A DNA stretch of 64,000 nt from Buddleja alternifolia (lineage: Eukaryota; Streptophyta; Magnoliopsida; Lamiales; Scrophulariaceae), in NCBI GenBank assembly GCA_019426215.1, contig CM033400.1, forward strand, positions 18,646,568 to 18,710,567, written 5' to 3'. Under the pieces are notes generated by a model that saw nothing but the letters and a program-made list of their open reading frames with translations, did no database searches and had not been told where the DNA came from. Each line of letters starts with the position of its first letter. Position 1 is the first letter of the stretch. This document shows positions 24,001 through 39,000 of this stretch, one piece after another. A program made the translations under genes and the position numbers.

Positions 24001-27000
24001 GTGTGATGTGCTAAGCAAATACATATAACTTTTGAAATGAGTGAACATAATCAAAATTTTTTTTTTTACAAACGCGAATCTTTAGAAAGGTTCAAAGTTA
24101 ATGTAACCGATTTAAGACATTCATAAATATCAATTCGAGACATAAATATATTTTCATCAAAATAACGTTCAAAAATAGTGAGCAGCAAAAGAATTGAAAA
24201 CAATTGTGATTATGATTATGATGATCAAATAACCAAATTGCTGATGCCAGACAACCTTATGACTCCCAACTGATAGTGCCAGACCACCTTATCACTCCGG
24301 GCAAGGAGCGACCTTACCAAACAGAAACACATGCTCGAGTACATGTGGGACAGAAACAGATATTACCCAGCACAACCACAAACGGCTTCTGTTGTGCGTT
24401 GTGAGGGGGCTTGGGGACTCGGGGTCCAACCGGCAAGTCCGCTACTGCCCGGCGGTACCCTTTGTCAACCCAAGCCAAGTTGGATCCAACTAACAGAACA
24501 GATCAAAACAGAACCATACTAGTCATTGATCATCATAAACAAAAAAAGATTTAAAATTGTGGAGAAACAGATCAGTAACCTTCAGGGTATGAGTTCAGAA
24601 CAAAAACATGATTCCACAATTTTTCAAAACTAAAAACTTTTTATTTTATACAATATATATATATAGCAATTGAAATTTGCATACATATATTCTTTCCAGT
24701 TTTCAAAGATACTACTATAGAGTTAAGGGGCACTCACAGAGTACGGTAACCTCAAACTGGTTCGGATGTCGAAAAGTCGGTATGCTACCTGTGGCGGTGA
24801 AATGAATAACGTATTCAGGCTTAACCTTATGAATACCTAAAAATTCTACCCATGATGTGTCCTCTTCCTAACCAAACTTATCCTACTAAATAAGGCAAGA
24901 TGCACAATAGAAAAAAAAAAAATCTAGACATATAGGCAATTTAGTTGGAAGAAGACTCAAGTAAGCTGCAAATTTGCTTGGTTTTACAAAAATTTTTTGT
25001 ATAATTTCTAAAGATAAGAATTTTCTCAGAAACTTTGGAGAAACACTAAAAAATACATTTTGGAACATTCCACAAAAATTTCAACTTTAATTGAAATCAT
25101 TGAATTAGTGATTCAATTTCCAAAACATAGTTGTTCTGATAGATTTTTCAAGACAGTCAGTCTATCTTCAAAATATTGTATAAAATTCCCTGTTTTTTGA
25201 AAACTTCCCAAATTTTTATGAAAGCTTCCTAACACATGTATGTATACCTACAGTAAAATTTTCCGAGCAAACAAAAATTTCTAGATTCACCAAATAAGCC
25301 CAAAACCGTAGCAATTTTACATCCCGCCAAACTGACTGGCAGTTTTATTCAACGAATTTTAGAAAAATCCACAGAACAATATTTACAAAATTTTACAGAG
25401 ACTTACAACGCATACATATTACTTTATAAAATTTTACATAATCAAATTCACACTTTGATCCACTTAATTACAGCCTTGAATAACACTTGCAGAAACAGAA
25501 ATTCCCATTCATCTTACTTTCATTTCAAAACAAACATGCATGACCTAGATGCTCTTTGAAAACCCATTAAATTTGACATGCAATCACCTAACTAAGTTTC
25601 AAATACACATATATTCGTGGGTCTAAAACAATTTACTCAGATCGTACATTCAATCATACATGCAACCAAAGATTCACTCCAACATTCAAAATCACCTCAT
25701 GCATGAACCCATTGAACCCCCCCCCCCCCCATTGAACAAATCAAGGTATATTCTATAATAATTTTCATTAACCCAAATAAAAACACATACTAATAGAGAT
25801 AAAGGTAATCACCTACTCCAATTGAAGAAATTACAACAATTATAGCTTAAACTTCCACACAAGCAAAGAATGAATGTGACTCAGCAACAGCTTCTGGTTC
25901 GGGGATTTTTCTGAATTTTTGGGTAGCTGTTAAGTAAAATTGGGTTTCATAATGTTGTAGATTATCCTCTTAGAAAGAGTTTCAGTTAAAGGACACTAAA
26001 TTTGGAGGTCATTTGCTATCTCAAAATTTGAAAAGGACAAAACTGCTAGGGCTGGGTTTATATACGGGAATTGCTGAATTCTCTCTCTTTGGTGTGTCTT
26101 TAAGTTGGAATAAGGTTGAAGACCAAATGGTTAGAGGTATATATAGAGTATGAAGGAGGGCTTGAGTGCAATTTCTCATTCATCCTTTTATTTGACCATT
26201 TCTTCCCCCTTTTTGTATTCTTTGCAAGATGCACCATAACATAAATATTTTTCTACACATAGGATGCATTCTTTAAGTCTTACAATACACAATATATTTT
26301 ATAGTAAAAGTCTAATTACAAATTTTTGGGGAACAATTAGCTACGCAAGCAAGTAACAAAAAATTCATATAGTCAAGTATCGATTTCTAGAATAAAATGA
26401 CCTACGAAAATCAAGTATTTCCAAAACATAATTTAGCAAGAAAATATAATACTTACTCTTCCTTGTATTTACTCTATTTTTCACTTTTCTTTCTTATTTA
26501 AATTGAGCACACATATATATCAATACACATAAAATGTATACTTTAAAATCTTAGGCATCATACTCCACCCCCCTTAAAAGAATTTGGTCCCCAAATTCTA
26601 ACCTGGGTTATTAAAGAGTTCTGGATAATGTTTTCTCATTCCTTCCTCTCGCTCCCAAGTTGCTTCATCCACCTTTTGATTCCTCCACAAGACCCCAGTG
26701 GAATCCTTTTCTTACGGAGTTCTTGTATCGTTTGGTCTTCAAATGACAAGTCTTGCTCAAGGGCAGAGTTTCATGTTCTATGATGTGCGAAGGGTCAGGG
26801 TGGTATTTCTTCAATTGTGAGACATGAAAAACACTATGTATTCCAGTTAAGGTGGATGGTAAAGAGAGACGGTAAGCCACTGGCCCTACTCTTTCTATGA
26901 TTTCAAAAGGTCCTATATAAGAGGGCTCAATTTGCCTCCTTTTCCAATTGTCATAAATCTTTTCCTCGGGCTCACTTTCAAAAATACAAAATCTCCAGCA

Positions 27001-30000
27001 TCAAACTCTAAATTTCTTCTCTTATTATCCGCGTAACTCTTTTGACGACTTTGAGCGGCCTTCATCCTCTGTTTTATCAACCGAACCTTATCAATGGCCC
27101 CTTGTATGAATTCAGGTTTCATTGCCCTGATGATGTTGGTGCACGGTGTTCATCCAAATCCCAATGCAATGGTGATCGACATTTTCTCCCATACAGTGCT
27201 TCATAAGGTGTTATCTGAATAGTCGCTTGGTAGCTGTTGTTGTATGCGACCTCGATCAAAGGGAGATGATTTTCGCAGCTTCCTCCATAATCTAAAATAC
27301 AAGTTCTAAGCATATCCTCTAAGAATTGTATGGTTCGCTCTGATTGGCCATCAGTTTGTGGGTGTGCAGCAGTGCTAAAGTTCAATTTCGATCCTAAATT
27401 CTCGTGTACTAACTTCCACAATCGAGATGTAAACTTTGGGTCTCGATCGGATACGATGCTGAGAGGTATCCCGTGTAGTCTCACAACATTATCTCTATAA
27501 ACTTCAGCTAGTTTCTCCGTTGTGTAGGATGACTTAACAGGTAGGAAATGTGCTGACTTAGTCAAGCGGTCAACAATTACCCATATACTATCATAACCTC
27601 TGGCCACTGGTAATCCTGTTATGAAATCCATCGTTATAATTTCCCACTTCCATGTTGGTACTTCTAACGGCTGAAGCAGCCCAGCGGGTCGTTGATGTTC
27701 TGCCTTTACTTGTTGGCATGTAAGGCATCTTTGAACGTAGCCAACAACTTCTCTTTTCATGTTGACCCACCAATAAAGCTTCTTTAAGTCTTGATACATC
27801 TTGTTACCCCAGGATGAACTGTGTACTTAGATTTATGAGCTTCATCTAAGATGGTTCTCCTTAATTCTTCATCCTTCGGAATACAAACTCTATTTTTGTA
27901 TTTTAAAATCCCTTCATTATCTATCATAAAGTTAGTCCTAGTAGAACCCAACACATTCGACTTAATCCTTTGAAGTGTTGCGTCTTTTCCTTGCGCCTCT
28001 CTAATCCTTTGGAAAAGCGTTGGTCTCATTGAGATGTTAGCGAACATTACTCTCGAAGTTACTCGTATCATATCCTTTGGAGGGTATCGATTATTTTCTT
28101 TGACTCCGGTGTAACCACTTGCAAGAAGTAGGGCCACTTGTACTTTACGACTTAGGGCATCTGCTACCACATCAGCCTTGCCTGGATGATACTGAATTGA
28201 GCAGTCATAATCTTCAAGTAACTCCATCCATTGTCGTTGTCTCATGTTTAAGTCCTTTTGAGAGAAGAGATACTTCAGACTTTTGTGGTTAGTGAATATC
28301 ACAAATGTGGCCCCGTATAGATAGTGTCTCCATTTTCCCAAAGCAAATATAATCGCTGCTACCTCCAGGTCATGCGTGGGGCAGTTTTGCTCATATGGCT
28401 TCAACTTCCTCGAAGCATAGGTTATTACCAGCTCCTATTGCATCAAAACACATCCTAGACCTTCCTTCGAGGCATCTGTATACACGATGAATATTTCAGA
28501 GCCATCTGGCAGTGCCAAAACGGCGCCGTCGTCAATCGTTTCTTGAGCTCTTGAAAGCTATTTTCACACTTTTCAGTCCATTCGAAGGGTTTCTTCTTTG
28601 AGTTAACCCGGACAAAGGAGCCGCTATTTTAGAAAAATTTTGGACAAATCTTTTGTAGTACCCAGCTAAACCCAAGAAACTCCTAACTTCAGTTACTGTT
28701 TCTGGTCTCTTCCAGTCCAACACTGCCTCTACTTTAGAAGGATCGATCGAAATCCCTTCACCGGATATGATATGACCCAAGAAGGCTACTTTACTTGGCC
28801 AAAACTTACACTTACTGAATTTTGCATAAAGCTTATGTTCGCGAAGTGCCTGTAACATTGCTTTCAAATGTTATCTGTGTTCCTCTTCAGACTTTGAGTA
28901 AACTAAGATGTCATCAATGAAGACGACCACAAATTGATTTAGATATGGTTGAAATACTCGATGCATCAAATCCATAAACGCTGCTGGAGCAATAGTTAAC
29001 CCGAAAGGCATCACTACAAACTCGTAGTGCCCATATCGAGAATTAAATGCCGTCTTAGGAATGTCTTCTTCTCTTATCTTCAGTTGGTAATATGGGTCTA
29101 AGGTCCAACTTTGAATACACTCGGGAACCTTGTAGTTGATCGTACAACTCTTCTGTCCGAGGTAAAGGGTATTTGTTCTTAATAGTTACGCCATTCAATC
29201 CTTGATAATCTATGCACATTCTTAATGTCCCATCCTTCTTTTTCACAAATAGCACCGGAGCTCCCCAAGGGGAAGAACTCCGTCGAATGAACCCACTATC
29301 AAGTAGTTCTTGTAGTTAGGTCTTAAGTTCTTTGAGTTCTGTCGGTGCCATGCGATAGGGAGCTTTAGACACGGGAGTTGTGCCTGGGATGAGTTCGATA
29401 GTGAACTCCACTTCGCGGTCCACGGGTAGCGAAGTTAACTCATTAGGAAAAGCGTCTACAAAATCTGATACGATAGGGACATCCTCGATTTTTGCCACAT
29501 CCTTGGGTTTATTTATCACATATGCTAAAATCCCCAACTCTCCTCTCCATAATGCTCTCTTTGCCTGGTTAGTAGAAATCAACCTAATTCTAGTTTGCTC
29601 ATGATCACCTACCAATTCTATAGACGACTTTCCCGTTTCACAAAAGCTGATGACCTTAGATAGGCAATTCAGTCAGGCATGGTGTTCAGAAAGCCAGTCA
29701 ATTCGCAAAATCATGTCATAACCCTCTATTGGTAATAAAATAGGTCAGCCAAAAAAGTTCTTTCTTGGACCTCGTCTTGCTGTTATTCTTAGAATGGAAA
29801 GCGTTGGAATAGTCTTCTAATTAGTAGAAATGAACTGTCATATTATGCGGATCTTAAATTCAAAAAAATGAGAGGCCTAAAATCTAAAATCGTGACTATA
29901 TGTATACTTATACACTTATATAAGCCTATGTTAATCCAGCGAGATACATTAACCATGGTATAGTAATAAAACATGGTTGAATATCTAGGTCATCCGTATC

Positions 30001-33000
30001 ATTACCCTTTGGTTCATCTCAAGATCTCTATTATTTTCATAAGGTTCCATATTGTAATGATGCATCAATCAAAAGGAGGAAACAAGAAATCAATCAATAC
30101 CTAATCAAGAAACAAAAGGAGAAAAGTAAATAAACAATCATAAAACAGTGGAATTCTAGATAATTTATAACTTAAAGATCTCTTGTAAAGAATTCTATGG
30201 GTGACTCATAAACTAATGTTCGTATGTCCTTAAATATGCTGAAATCCAAACTAGATCACTTGCGTACCCACGTCCTATCCATCATTCACAATCCAAGGAA
30301 CCTATCCTAACTCAGTGCTACAATTGTAATAAATCATCGTTTGGTCGACTGCCAAAATAATGGTCTACCACAATTTAAACACTGAAAATGCCATATCTCC
30401 GATCATATTACAATCTCTAACTATCACTCCATACCTAAACCATAGTCCGAGGAACCTATCTTGGTATAGCTCAGGCACTAGCCTAAGCTCTGATACCACT
30501 CTGTCACGCCCCAATTTTACCACTGAAAAGGGTTCAAACTCGAGGCATGAATTCTAATAAAATTTTATACGAAATAAAACATATGACAAAAATCCTTTAA
30601 TCAGGTGCTCCCGAAAAACATAACTGCAGATCTTAAGAAAAGATACTCTTAACGAAAACTTACGACTGGGAAAAACTAAATGTCAACGCCTAGTTATTAC
30701 AAAGCAAAGATTTGTATAGATCACTCAGCTCCAGATGAGTCTCCATGCTCTCGCCTAAAGAGGTCGTCTATTGCTGGAAGGAAGGAAGTAAAATATAGAG
30801 AGTACATGAGTAAAAAGACTCGGTGAATGCTCGATGTGTGTGATGTGCTAAGCAAATACATATAACTTTTGAAATGAGTGAACATAATCAAAATATTTTT
30901 TTTACAAACACGAATCTTTAGAAAGGTTCAAAGCTAATGTAACCGATTTAAGACATTCATAAATATCAATTTGAGACATAAATATATTTTCATCGAAATA
31001 ACGTTAAAATAATAGTAAGCAGCAAAAGAATTGAAAACAATTGTGATTATGATTATGATGATCAAATAACCAAATTGCTGATGCCAGACAACCTTATGAC
31101 TCTCAACTGATAGTGACAAACCACCTTATCACTCCGGGCAAGGAGCGACCTTACCAAACAGAAACACATGCTCGAGTACATGTGGAACAGAAACAGATAT
31201 TACCTAACACAACCACAAACGGCTTCTGCTGTGCGTTGTGAGGGGGCTTGGGGACTCGGGGTCCAACCGGCAAGTCCGCTACTGCCCGGCGGTACCCTTT
31301 GTCAACCCAAGCCAAGTTGGATCCAACTAACAGAACAGATCAGATCAGAACAGAACCATACTAGTCATTGATCATCATAAACAAAAAAAGATTTAAAATT
31401 GTGGAGAAACAGATCAGTAACCTTCAGGGTATGAGTTCAGAACAGAAACATGATTCCACAATTTTTCAAAACTAAAAACTTTTTATTTTATACAATATAT
31501 ATATATATATATATATATAGCAATTGAAATTTACATACATATATTCCTTCCAGTTTTCAAAGATACTACTATAGAGTTAAGGGGCACTCACAGAGTACGA
31601 TAACCTCAAACTGGTTCGGATGTCGAAAAATCGGTATGATACCTGTGGCGATGAAATGAATAACGTATTCAGGCTTAACCTTATGAATACCTAAAAATTC
31701 TACCCATGATATGTCCTCTTCCTAACTAGACTTATCCTACTAAATAAGGCAAGATGCACAACAGAAAAAAAAATCTAGACATATAGGCAATTTAGTTGGA
31801 AGAAGACTCAAGTAAGCTACAAATTTGCTCGGTTTTACTATAAAATTTTGTATAATTTCTAAAGATAAGAATTTTCTCGGAAACTTTGGAGAAACACAAA
31901 AAAATACATTTTGGAACATTCCACAAAAATTTCAACTTTAATTGAAATAATTGAATTAGTGATTCAATTTCCAAAACATAGTTGTCCTGATAGATTTTTC
32001 AAGACAGTCAGTCTATCTTCAAAATATTATATAAAATTCCCTGTTTCTTGAAAACTTCCAAATTTTTATGAAAGCTTCCTCATTTATATACCTACAGTAA
32101 AATTTTCAAAGAAAACAAAAATTTTTAGATTCACCAAATACGCCCAAAAACGTAGCAATTTTAAATCCCGCAAAACTGACTGGCAGTTTTATTCAACGAA
32201 TTTTAGAAAAATCCACAGAACCTCCAATCTTTACAAAATTTCACAGAGAGGCTCACAACACATACATATTACTTTATAAAATTTTACATAATCAAATTCA
32301 CACTTTGATTCACTTAATTACAGCCTTGAATAACACTTGCAGAAACAGAAATTTCCATTCATCTTACTTTCATGTCAAAACAAACATGCATGAGCTCTTT
32401 GAAAACCCATTAAATTTGACATGCAATCACCTAACTAAGCTTCAAGTACACATATATTCATGGGTCTAAAACAATTTACTCAGATCGTGCCCTCAATCAC
32501 ACATGCAACCAAAGATTCACTCCAACATTCAAAATCACCTCATGCATGAACCCATTGAAACCCCCCCCCATTAACCCAAATAAAAACACATACTATTAGA
32601 GATAAAGGTGATTTACCTACTCCAGTTGAAGAAATTACAAACTTCCACACAAGCAAGAATGAATGTGACTCAGCAGCACCTTCTGGTTCAGGGATTTTTC
32701 TGAATTTTTGGGCAGCTGTTAAGTAAAATTGGGTCTCATAATATTGTAGATTATCCTCTTAGAAAGAGTTTGAGCTAAAGAGCACTAAATTTTGAGGTCA
32801 TTTGCTATCTCAAAATTTGAAAAAGGACAAAACTGCCAGGGCTGGGTTTATATACTGGAATTGCTGAATTCTCTCTCTTTGGTGTGTCTTTAAGTTGGAA
32901 TAAGGTTGAAGACCAAATGGTTAGAGGTATATATAGAGTATGAAGGAGGGCTTGAGTGCAATTTCTCATTCATCCTTTTATTTGCCCATTTCTCCCCCCT

Positions 33001-36000
33001 TTTTGTGTTCTTTGCAAGATGCACCATAACATAAATATTTTTCTACACATAGGATGCATTCTTGAAGTCTTACAATACACAATATATTTTATAGTAAAAG
33101 TCTAATTACAATTTTTTGGGGAACAATTAGTATGCAAACAAGTAACAAAAAATTCATATAGTCAAGTATCGATTTCTAGAATAGAATGACCTACGAAAAT
33201 CACGTATTTCCAAAACATAATTTAGCAAGAAAATATAATACTTACTCTTCCTTGTATTTACTCCATTTTTCACTTTTCTTTCTTATTTAAATTGAGCACA
33301 CATATATAACTATACACATAAAATGTATACTTTATAATCTTAGGCATCACAGTAGTAGTGGCCTAATGGGCAAGGTTTTTTTAATGAAATATGTTGAAAA
33401 GCTGTAGCGCGCCTGAAAAAGAGTGTGGAATTTGGCTTGAAAGTTAGAATTAAGTCAATAAGGGACCGAAATCATTATATATGGGCTGAAACAACCTAGG
33501 CGTACACCCAAGATGTGGGGCAAAAAAGCGCGCCTAGTCGCCCGGGTTGTATGCCTCCCCTCGTCGGGCGTACCTCCAGACGAGTTGTGCCTCCCTCCCA
33601 TGACCCGGGGTGTTTTGGCGATGCCCCACCTCAGGGCGCGCCCTGAGAACGCCTTTTAAAACACTGCTTGTACGACAATCTTGTGCTTTTTTTAGTGCAA
33701 ATATAAGGGCTAGTTCAGTGAGGATGATTGGTCGAGGAGCGTTTTGAATGATGGATTAAAATTAGGGTATTCCAATCCATTATCATATCATTGAACTGCT
33801 TGCTAAGAAAAAATAGGAGTAGTATCCCATTTTGACTAAAATACGCTTAAATTGATTTTGTTATTGATTTGAGGGGAGTTATTGCAAAAGCACATCTTAA
33901 TAACAGTCCCAGCTCAACTCTTATTATTCAATCTTACTTCCGGTCAATTGACCTCAGGTCATTAAATGTATGTACTTTTGTAAGTTTTAATGAGTAATTT
34001 ACTCATCTGATCCACAAAAGATCTTAAAGAAGAACATGTCTCAAAAACATAATTTAGGTCGAAAATAAGAAGCCAAATTGTTCTCTTACAATTACAAAAG
34101 CATAAAGGAACTGTGCAGTGGTCCCCCTATAAATATCTTTATGGAAAAATATGAACAAACACATTAATGATCGAGATTTTTATAATTTAATATGAATTAT
34201 ACAGTAAGCTTGAACCGTTCATTGGTCTTACTGGTCAAATTTTCTTACTCCAGCCTTGCTGGTAGGAAAAGTATTGTGAGGTGTTCCTTTTTCAGTTGTA
34301 AATGATTTCTAGTTGATGAGCACCGAGGGGAAAAGAGTTGGCTATGGCCATTCTGCACCAGCACTGTTGCTTTGTTCTTTTCTTCATAGTACCAAATTAT
34401 ATGTGTTTAATAGAATTTCTCCACTCTGACCATATACACCAACAGTTGGCTTGGAGATTAATATATTCTTGGTCATTTTACAGAATGCTAGGAGTCACAC
34501 TCGTATTAAATTGTGGAACTTTAATTAATTAAGAAACATAGAACCCATAATGATTCAGATGAGCATACTGGGCTCAGGGTGCCAACTTGCATTTGGTTTA
34601 TCTAGTAAATTAAATTAGCTCAAATTACCTCAATGTCTAAAATGCTTAGTCAACCATATGGTAGCTAGACCTTTATTGTTCATTTCTCACCTTTTCAAAG
34701 ACTTAGATGAATAAAGGGAAAGATAAAGTAACAATTCCAAGTCATTGCCGTAGGGCTTTAGTTTAAGTTCCTTTCCCACTGTATCATCTTCGGTGATAAA
34801 AAATGAAAGGACATTTGCTTGTAGAAAATTAACTGATTGGATTTGGCAACCGATAGTTTCACTTTACAAGCTTCCAGTGGGTTCCAAATGTTTGAAGATT
34901 GACATTGTTTTACCAGAGTTACTTTTGTGGATTCAGTTCAATTTCTCATTGCGATTGTGTTTTTCAGGAGAAAGACGATCTCGAGCTGCAGTTCCGTGAA
35001 ATTAATGAGAAAGCTGAGCTCGCATCTTCCCAGCTGTCAGCACTACAGCAAGAGTTGGAGCGCACACGGCAACAAGCGAATGAAGCACTGAAAGCAATGG
35101 ACATGGAGAGACAACAGTTACGAAGTACAAACAACAAGTACTGTCCCAGAAATCGTTGTATCAATATTTTCTTTTTACATAACTGATCGTCTAGTTCTGC
35201 TTCTGTTAATTCTTACATTTTAATTTGACAATGAATACGGTAGATATATTTCTAGAAATTATTGCACTTGTGAAAATCTATAGACGAGACTCCTCTATGC
35301 TCTTACGATATAATTGTGTTAGAAGTTCTCCTTCTGGATACTTTTACTATTTAAAGAACAAATCATCCTTGCACGAAACATGAAGCATGTCTGTTAACCT
35401 TTATGTGGAAATATGATGCTCTCCTTACCAGAAAGATCATCCTTACCATAAAATCTATTACTGGTTCTTGTTTTCCTTGTAAGCATTCAGCTCTTGCTTG
35501 GTACTTGATCAAAATCGACAGTGTATTTCGAAGTGAGTGTATAGACAGATAATTTTTGAATGAATTGTGTGAAGTTGATAGGACATCTATTCTTGCCTTG
35601 CCTCTTAGAATGATGTTATGGATATGCTTTAAGATTTCTGTTTCTGTTTTTGTGATTTTATGAATGCTTGGGGCACAGTGTCAAAGATGAATGACAGACA
35701 TCTGAACTTTCAGAATTATCCGTGTTTCTTTCAATTCAATTTGACAATTTTCTTTTATATAGACTTCGGGACAACCTCGAAGAATTACGTAATTCTTTGG
35801 TCCCTAAAGAGAATGCTTTGGAGGCTATGCAACAGTCACTTCTGGAGAAAGAACAGGTATTTTACTCATTTATGGTAATGAGACAATTAAGTAATATTCA
35901 TTTGTTATCCTATCTTAGTTGTTCTAAATTTGAATTTGTTGATATACTTTCATGTAATTTTAAAGATAAAGAAACATAGGAACAAGATTTAGATTTTAAC

Positions 36001-39000
36001 GTGGTTCAGTCATAAAAGACCTACGTCCACGGAAAGGATAATAGCAGCTTCTTTTTTTCTATATTTTTCACTATACAATGCACACTCTTTAAATAGAATT
36101 CATCTGAGTGGCTGAATAAGGAAGAAAACACAATCTCATATTTTAAGGGAATTTCTAGTTCAAATCAGTACAAAATAAGAAAGAAAAAAGGAGGAAACCA
36201 AAAAGAATGTTTCCCTCCTTAAACATATAAATACTTCTCTTTGCTTACTCGTACCATTTACTTTCGTTTATTTATCACAATAAATATATTTCTACATACA
36301 CATGTATATATATATGTATAGAGTTGTCATCTACAATTATATAAACCACATAATATATGTGGAAAGCATCTTTGCAACACAGCGCGATCTCAACATTTTT
36401 TTTTTGGTCTTACTGCTGTTAGTTTTTTGATGAAATTCATGGATTTAATTTTTCTTAATCCTAATGCACATAAATAAGTGTAACTATCACCGAATCTCAG
36501 TCTCAGTGCACACCATATATATTATGAATTTGTCAGTTTTATTTTCAGGCACCCTATTTCTCTCTCTATCTCTCATACTGAACTTATATCTACTTACTAC
36601 TAATTTTACGAATTCGAGTTATTCTTTCACTTCCTATTCTGACTTGGCTCCAATTAGCTATTGATACTTCTAGGTGTTAGATGTAGCGCAAAACTGTCTC
36701 TGGAGATAATTGCTGCATCCGTCATGTATATTTTAATAATATGTTGAAGTGCCTTCGACTTTTGAGCACTTTAATACAACAATTGTCACTTTAAGAGCAT
36801 AGTTAAAAAGAATTATATAACATACTGTGATTGTTACTTTTTTGTTGAAGTTCAATGTTCCAAGTTATCAGGAGTGCAACTTTTTAATTCTACGAGCAAA
36901 TAGAATAACTGGTAAACCACGCCAAAGGGACTTTATGACGGCAAAAGTTAATTCTATGTTGTATTGTCTATGCCTATTGAAACATTATGCCTCCTGTAGT
37001 GGCTTAAACTGTTTATTCGAGAGTATCCACCACCAAACTAAAATTCCTGAGATGTGGTCATTCAATCGTTAACTCATTTCCTTGGGCGGGGGCGGGAATC
37101 AGTGAAACCTTTATAAGAAAGGTACGCTGATCTTTTGTGATTTAATGTGGTCAACATATAGAACTCATTACCAACACCCACAACCTAGAGTTAATTGATA
37201 TGTTTAAAGATTCAGCAGGGTTATGGGGTAAAATGAAATCTACGTTGCTTAATGCCTTCAGGAATTACCCCAATTCTGACGGATTCTGCTTATTAAGATG
37301 ACAATAGTTTTGTAAACTCAGAATAATGCAGATGGCTATAAATATGCTGAAAGAATTTTGGACAACGTTTAGGACAATGAATAAGAACAGAACTTCTCTA
37401 TGGTTAGGTTGAGCTTAAGATTAATTGATCCTGATAAACAGCAATAAGTGGAACATGCTTTTAGGAGGTTGAGTACTTTGGGTAGATGTACTAGTCAAGT
37501 TCGAATGTTTATGTTATCTTCCTTGTACAATTGTTTATAATAAATGTGAGTTTGACCCAGCGGTTGCAAAATTCATTGTACAAAACTGATTTCACATTTA
37601 CTAGATCTTTGTAAAAACTTGAGAGTTTGAAAGAACTGATTCTATCAATTATGGTTGACATAGAGCTCCATTCTTTAGATTTCACAAACTGCTGGTTAAT
37701 GCCAAACTTACCCCTAAGAAGATGCCAATGATTTGGATGAAGAAAACATCAATTTAAATTGAAAATAATGTTAGTGCATGGATCAGGTTATAAATTTTAT
37801 CATTTTCATCAACTGAAGAATAATTAATTACTTGAAAAGTCTGTTTTTTACTGTCAAGTTGCAAATAAGTGTTTTGCTTAAAAAACGTTCACTTTGCTTT
37901 ACATAGTACATATGCTTGCATTTCTGCAGATGTTGGAAGACATGGGGGGCTTACTTCAGGTAGCTGATGAAAAGAGGCAGGCTTCAATTGCTGAACTCTC
38001 TCTGAAGCACCAGAAGGTCTTTCTTCCCATGCATGAAATTTCAGTTCCTTCTATAGCTTCAAATTTCTCCTTTAATAACTTGTTCATTTATGCTGTTTTC
38101 CAGCAAGTAGAGAACATGGAAGCCCAGATTGGTGATCTATTATCTGAGAGAAGCAGAGCAACTGAAACAATATCATCTCTGAGGGTGCTCTTATACCTAT
38201 TACTTTACCTTTGGTTCTCCTAAAATGATGTCAGCAGTAATTTTATGGTGGTCCAGAATATTTGGAGATGCTAAAATGAACTTCATTTCCTATTTCCAGG
38301 CTTTAGTTGCAGAAAAAGACACCAAAATTGCGGAGATGGATGCAGCTTCCAGTGGTGAAGCAGCACGACTTAGAGCTGCAATGGAGGCTTTAAAAGGAGA
38401 GCTTAGTCATCTGAAAAATCAACACGTATGATTTGTTTTTCAATCATTTTGACATTGTATATGCTTCTAGTCAAGGGATAGTTGTGTTTTGTGCAACTGA
38501 AGAGTCCTGCCTTTGACACGGTTCCATCACCAACATTTTGTTCTAGGATAGATTACGACCACACTCCCTGAATGAAATATGGTCTAATTACTAATACACC
38601 CCTTTTCTTAGGCAAATTACGTACACACCCTAAGGGTTGCATAATAAACAAATCCTGGATTGAAATTTTGAAATGACCTATATACCCTTACCGAATTCTC
38701 AAAAATAAAAGAAAATTCAGAAAAGTTTAATCTGATTTAATACATCATATATGCACTATTGCAGTATTTCAATGCACTATCACTATTAATAAGTAGATTT
38801 CAGGAAAGTTTAATCTGATTGGAATATAATAAATGTTTATTGTTTGACTAATAAAAACCAGTGACTGTTAAAGTGAGAATCAATTGGTAAAACAGGCATG
38901 TTATAAATTTCTGTTCTCTATCGAGGGATTTGTTTAAGTATTCATTTGGAAGATAAATCATGTGATTTGAATTGAAATATTATTGACTATACTCTGATGT

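Larger units (their letters stand above)
23666..33351 (-). mobile_element. Ty3/gypsy chromovirus (Tekay/Del-like), gag-less
   Basis: A 9686 bp element with LTRs at 23666-26562 and 30502-33351 and a perfect target duplication GTAGT (23661-23665, 33352-33356). It is read on the minus strand: 5' LTR at right, primer site, pol, purine tract, 3' LTR at left. The pol order RT-RNase H-integrase-chromodomain marks Ty3/gypsy. A C-terminal chromodomain with LTRs near 2.9 kb fits the Tekay (Del) clade. The 3.9 kb interior has no gag and only the end of protease, so it is a defective copy. It lies antisense in intron 2 of the GRIP gene. Confidence 0.92.
23268..33666. mobile_element. hAT-like MITE split by a chromovirus
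   Basis: The two parts are 23268-23660 and 33357-33666, about 0.7 kb when the retroelement is removed. The left end CAGTGTTTAAAGGCCG and the right end read in reverse (CAGTGTTTTAAAAGGCG) match well. Flanks CTTGTGCT (23260-23267) and CTTGTACG (33667-33674) agree at 6 of 8 bases, fitting a worn 8 bp hAT target duplication. The right part is rich in gcgcgcc/ctcccc motifs. No transposase is present. Confidence 0.7.

Noticed and set aside
25720..25732. C-run and possible assembly gap at the left chromovirus LTR
   Set aside because: The right LTR has a shorter C-run followed by a deletion; homopolymer slippage explains it without a special feature.
24331..31371. Near-identical 63 and 67 aa ORFs at 24331 and 31168
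   Set aside because: They lie at the same place in the two LTRs of the chromovirus, on the strand opposite to the element; similarity is due to LTR duplication, and there is no known motif.
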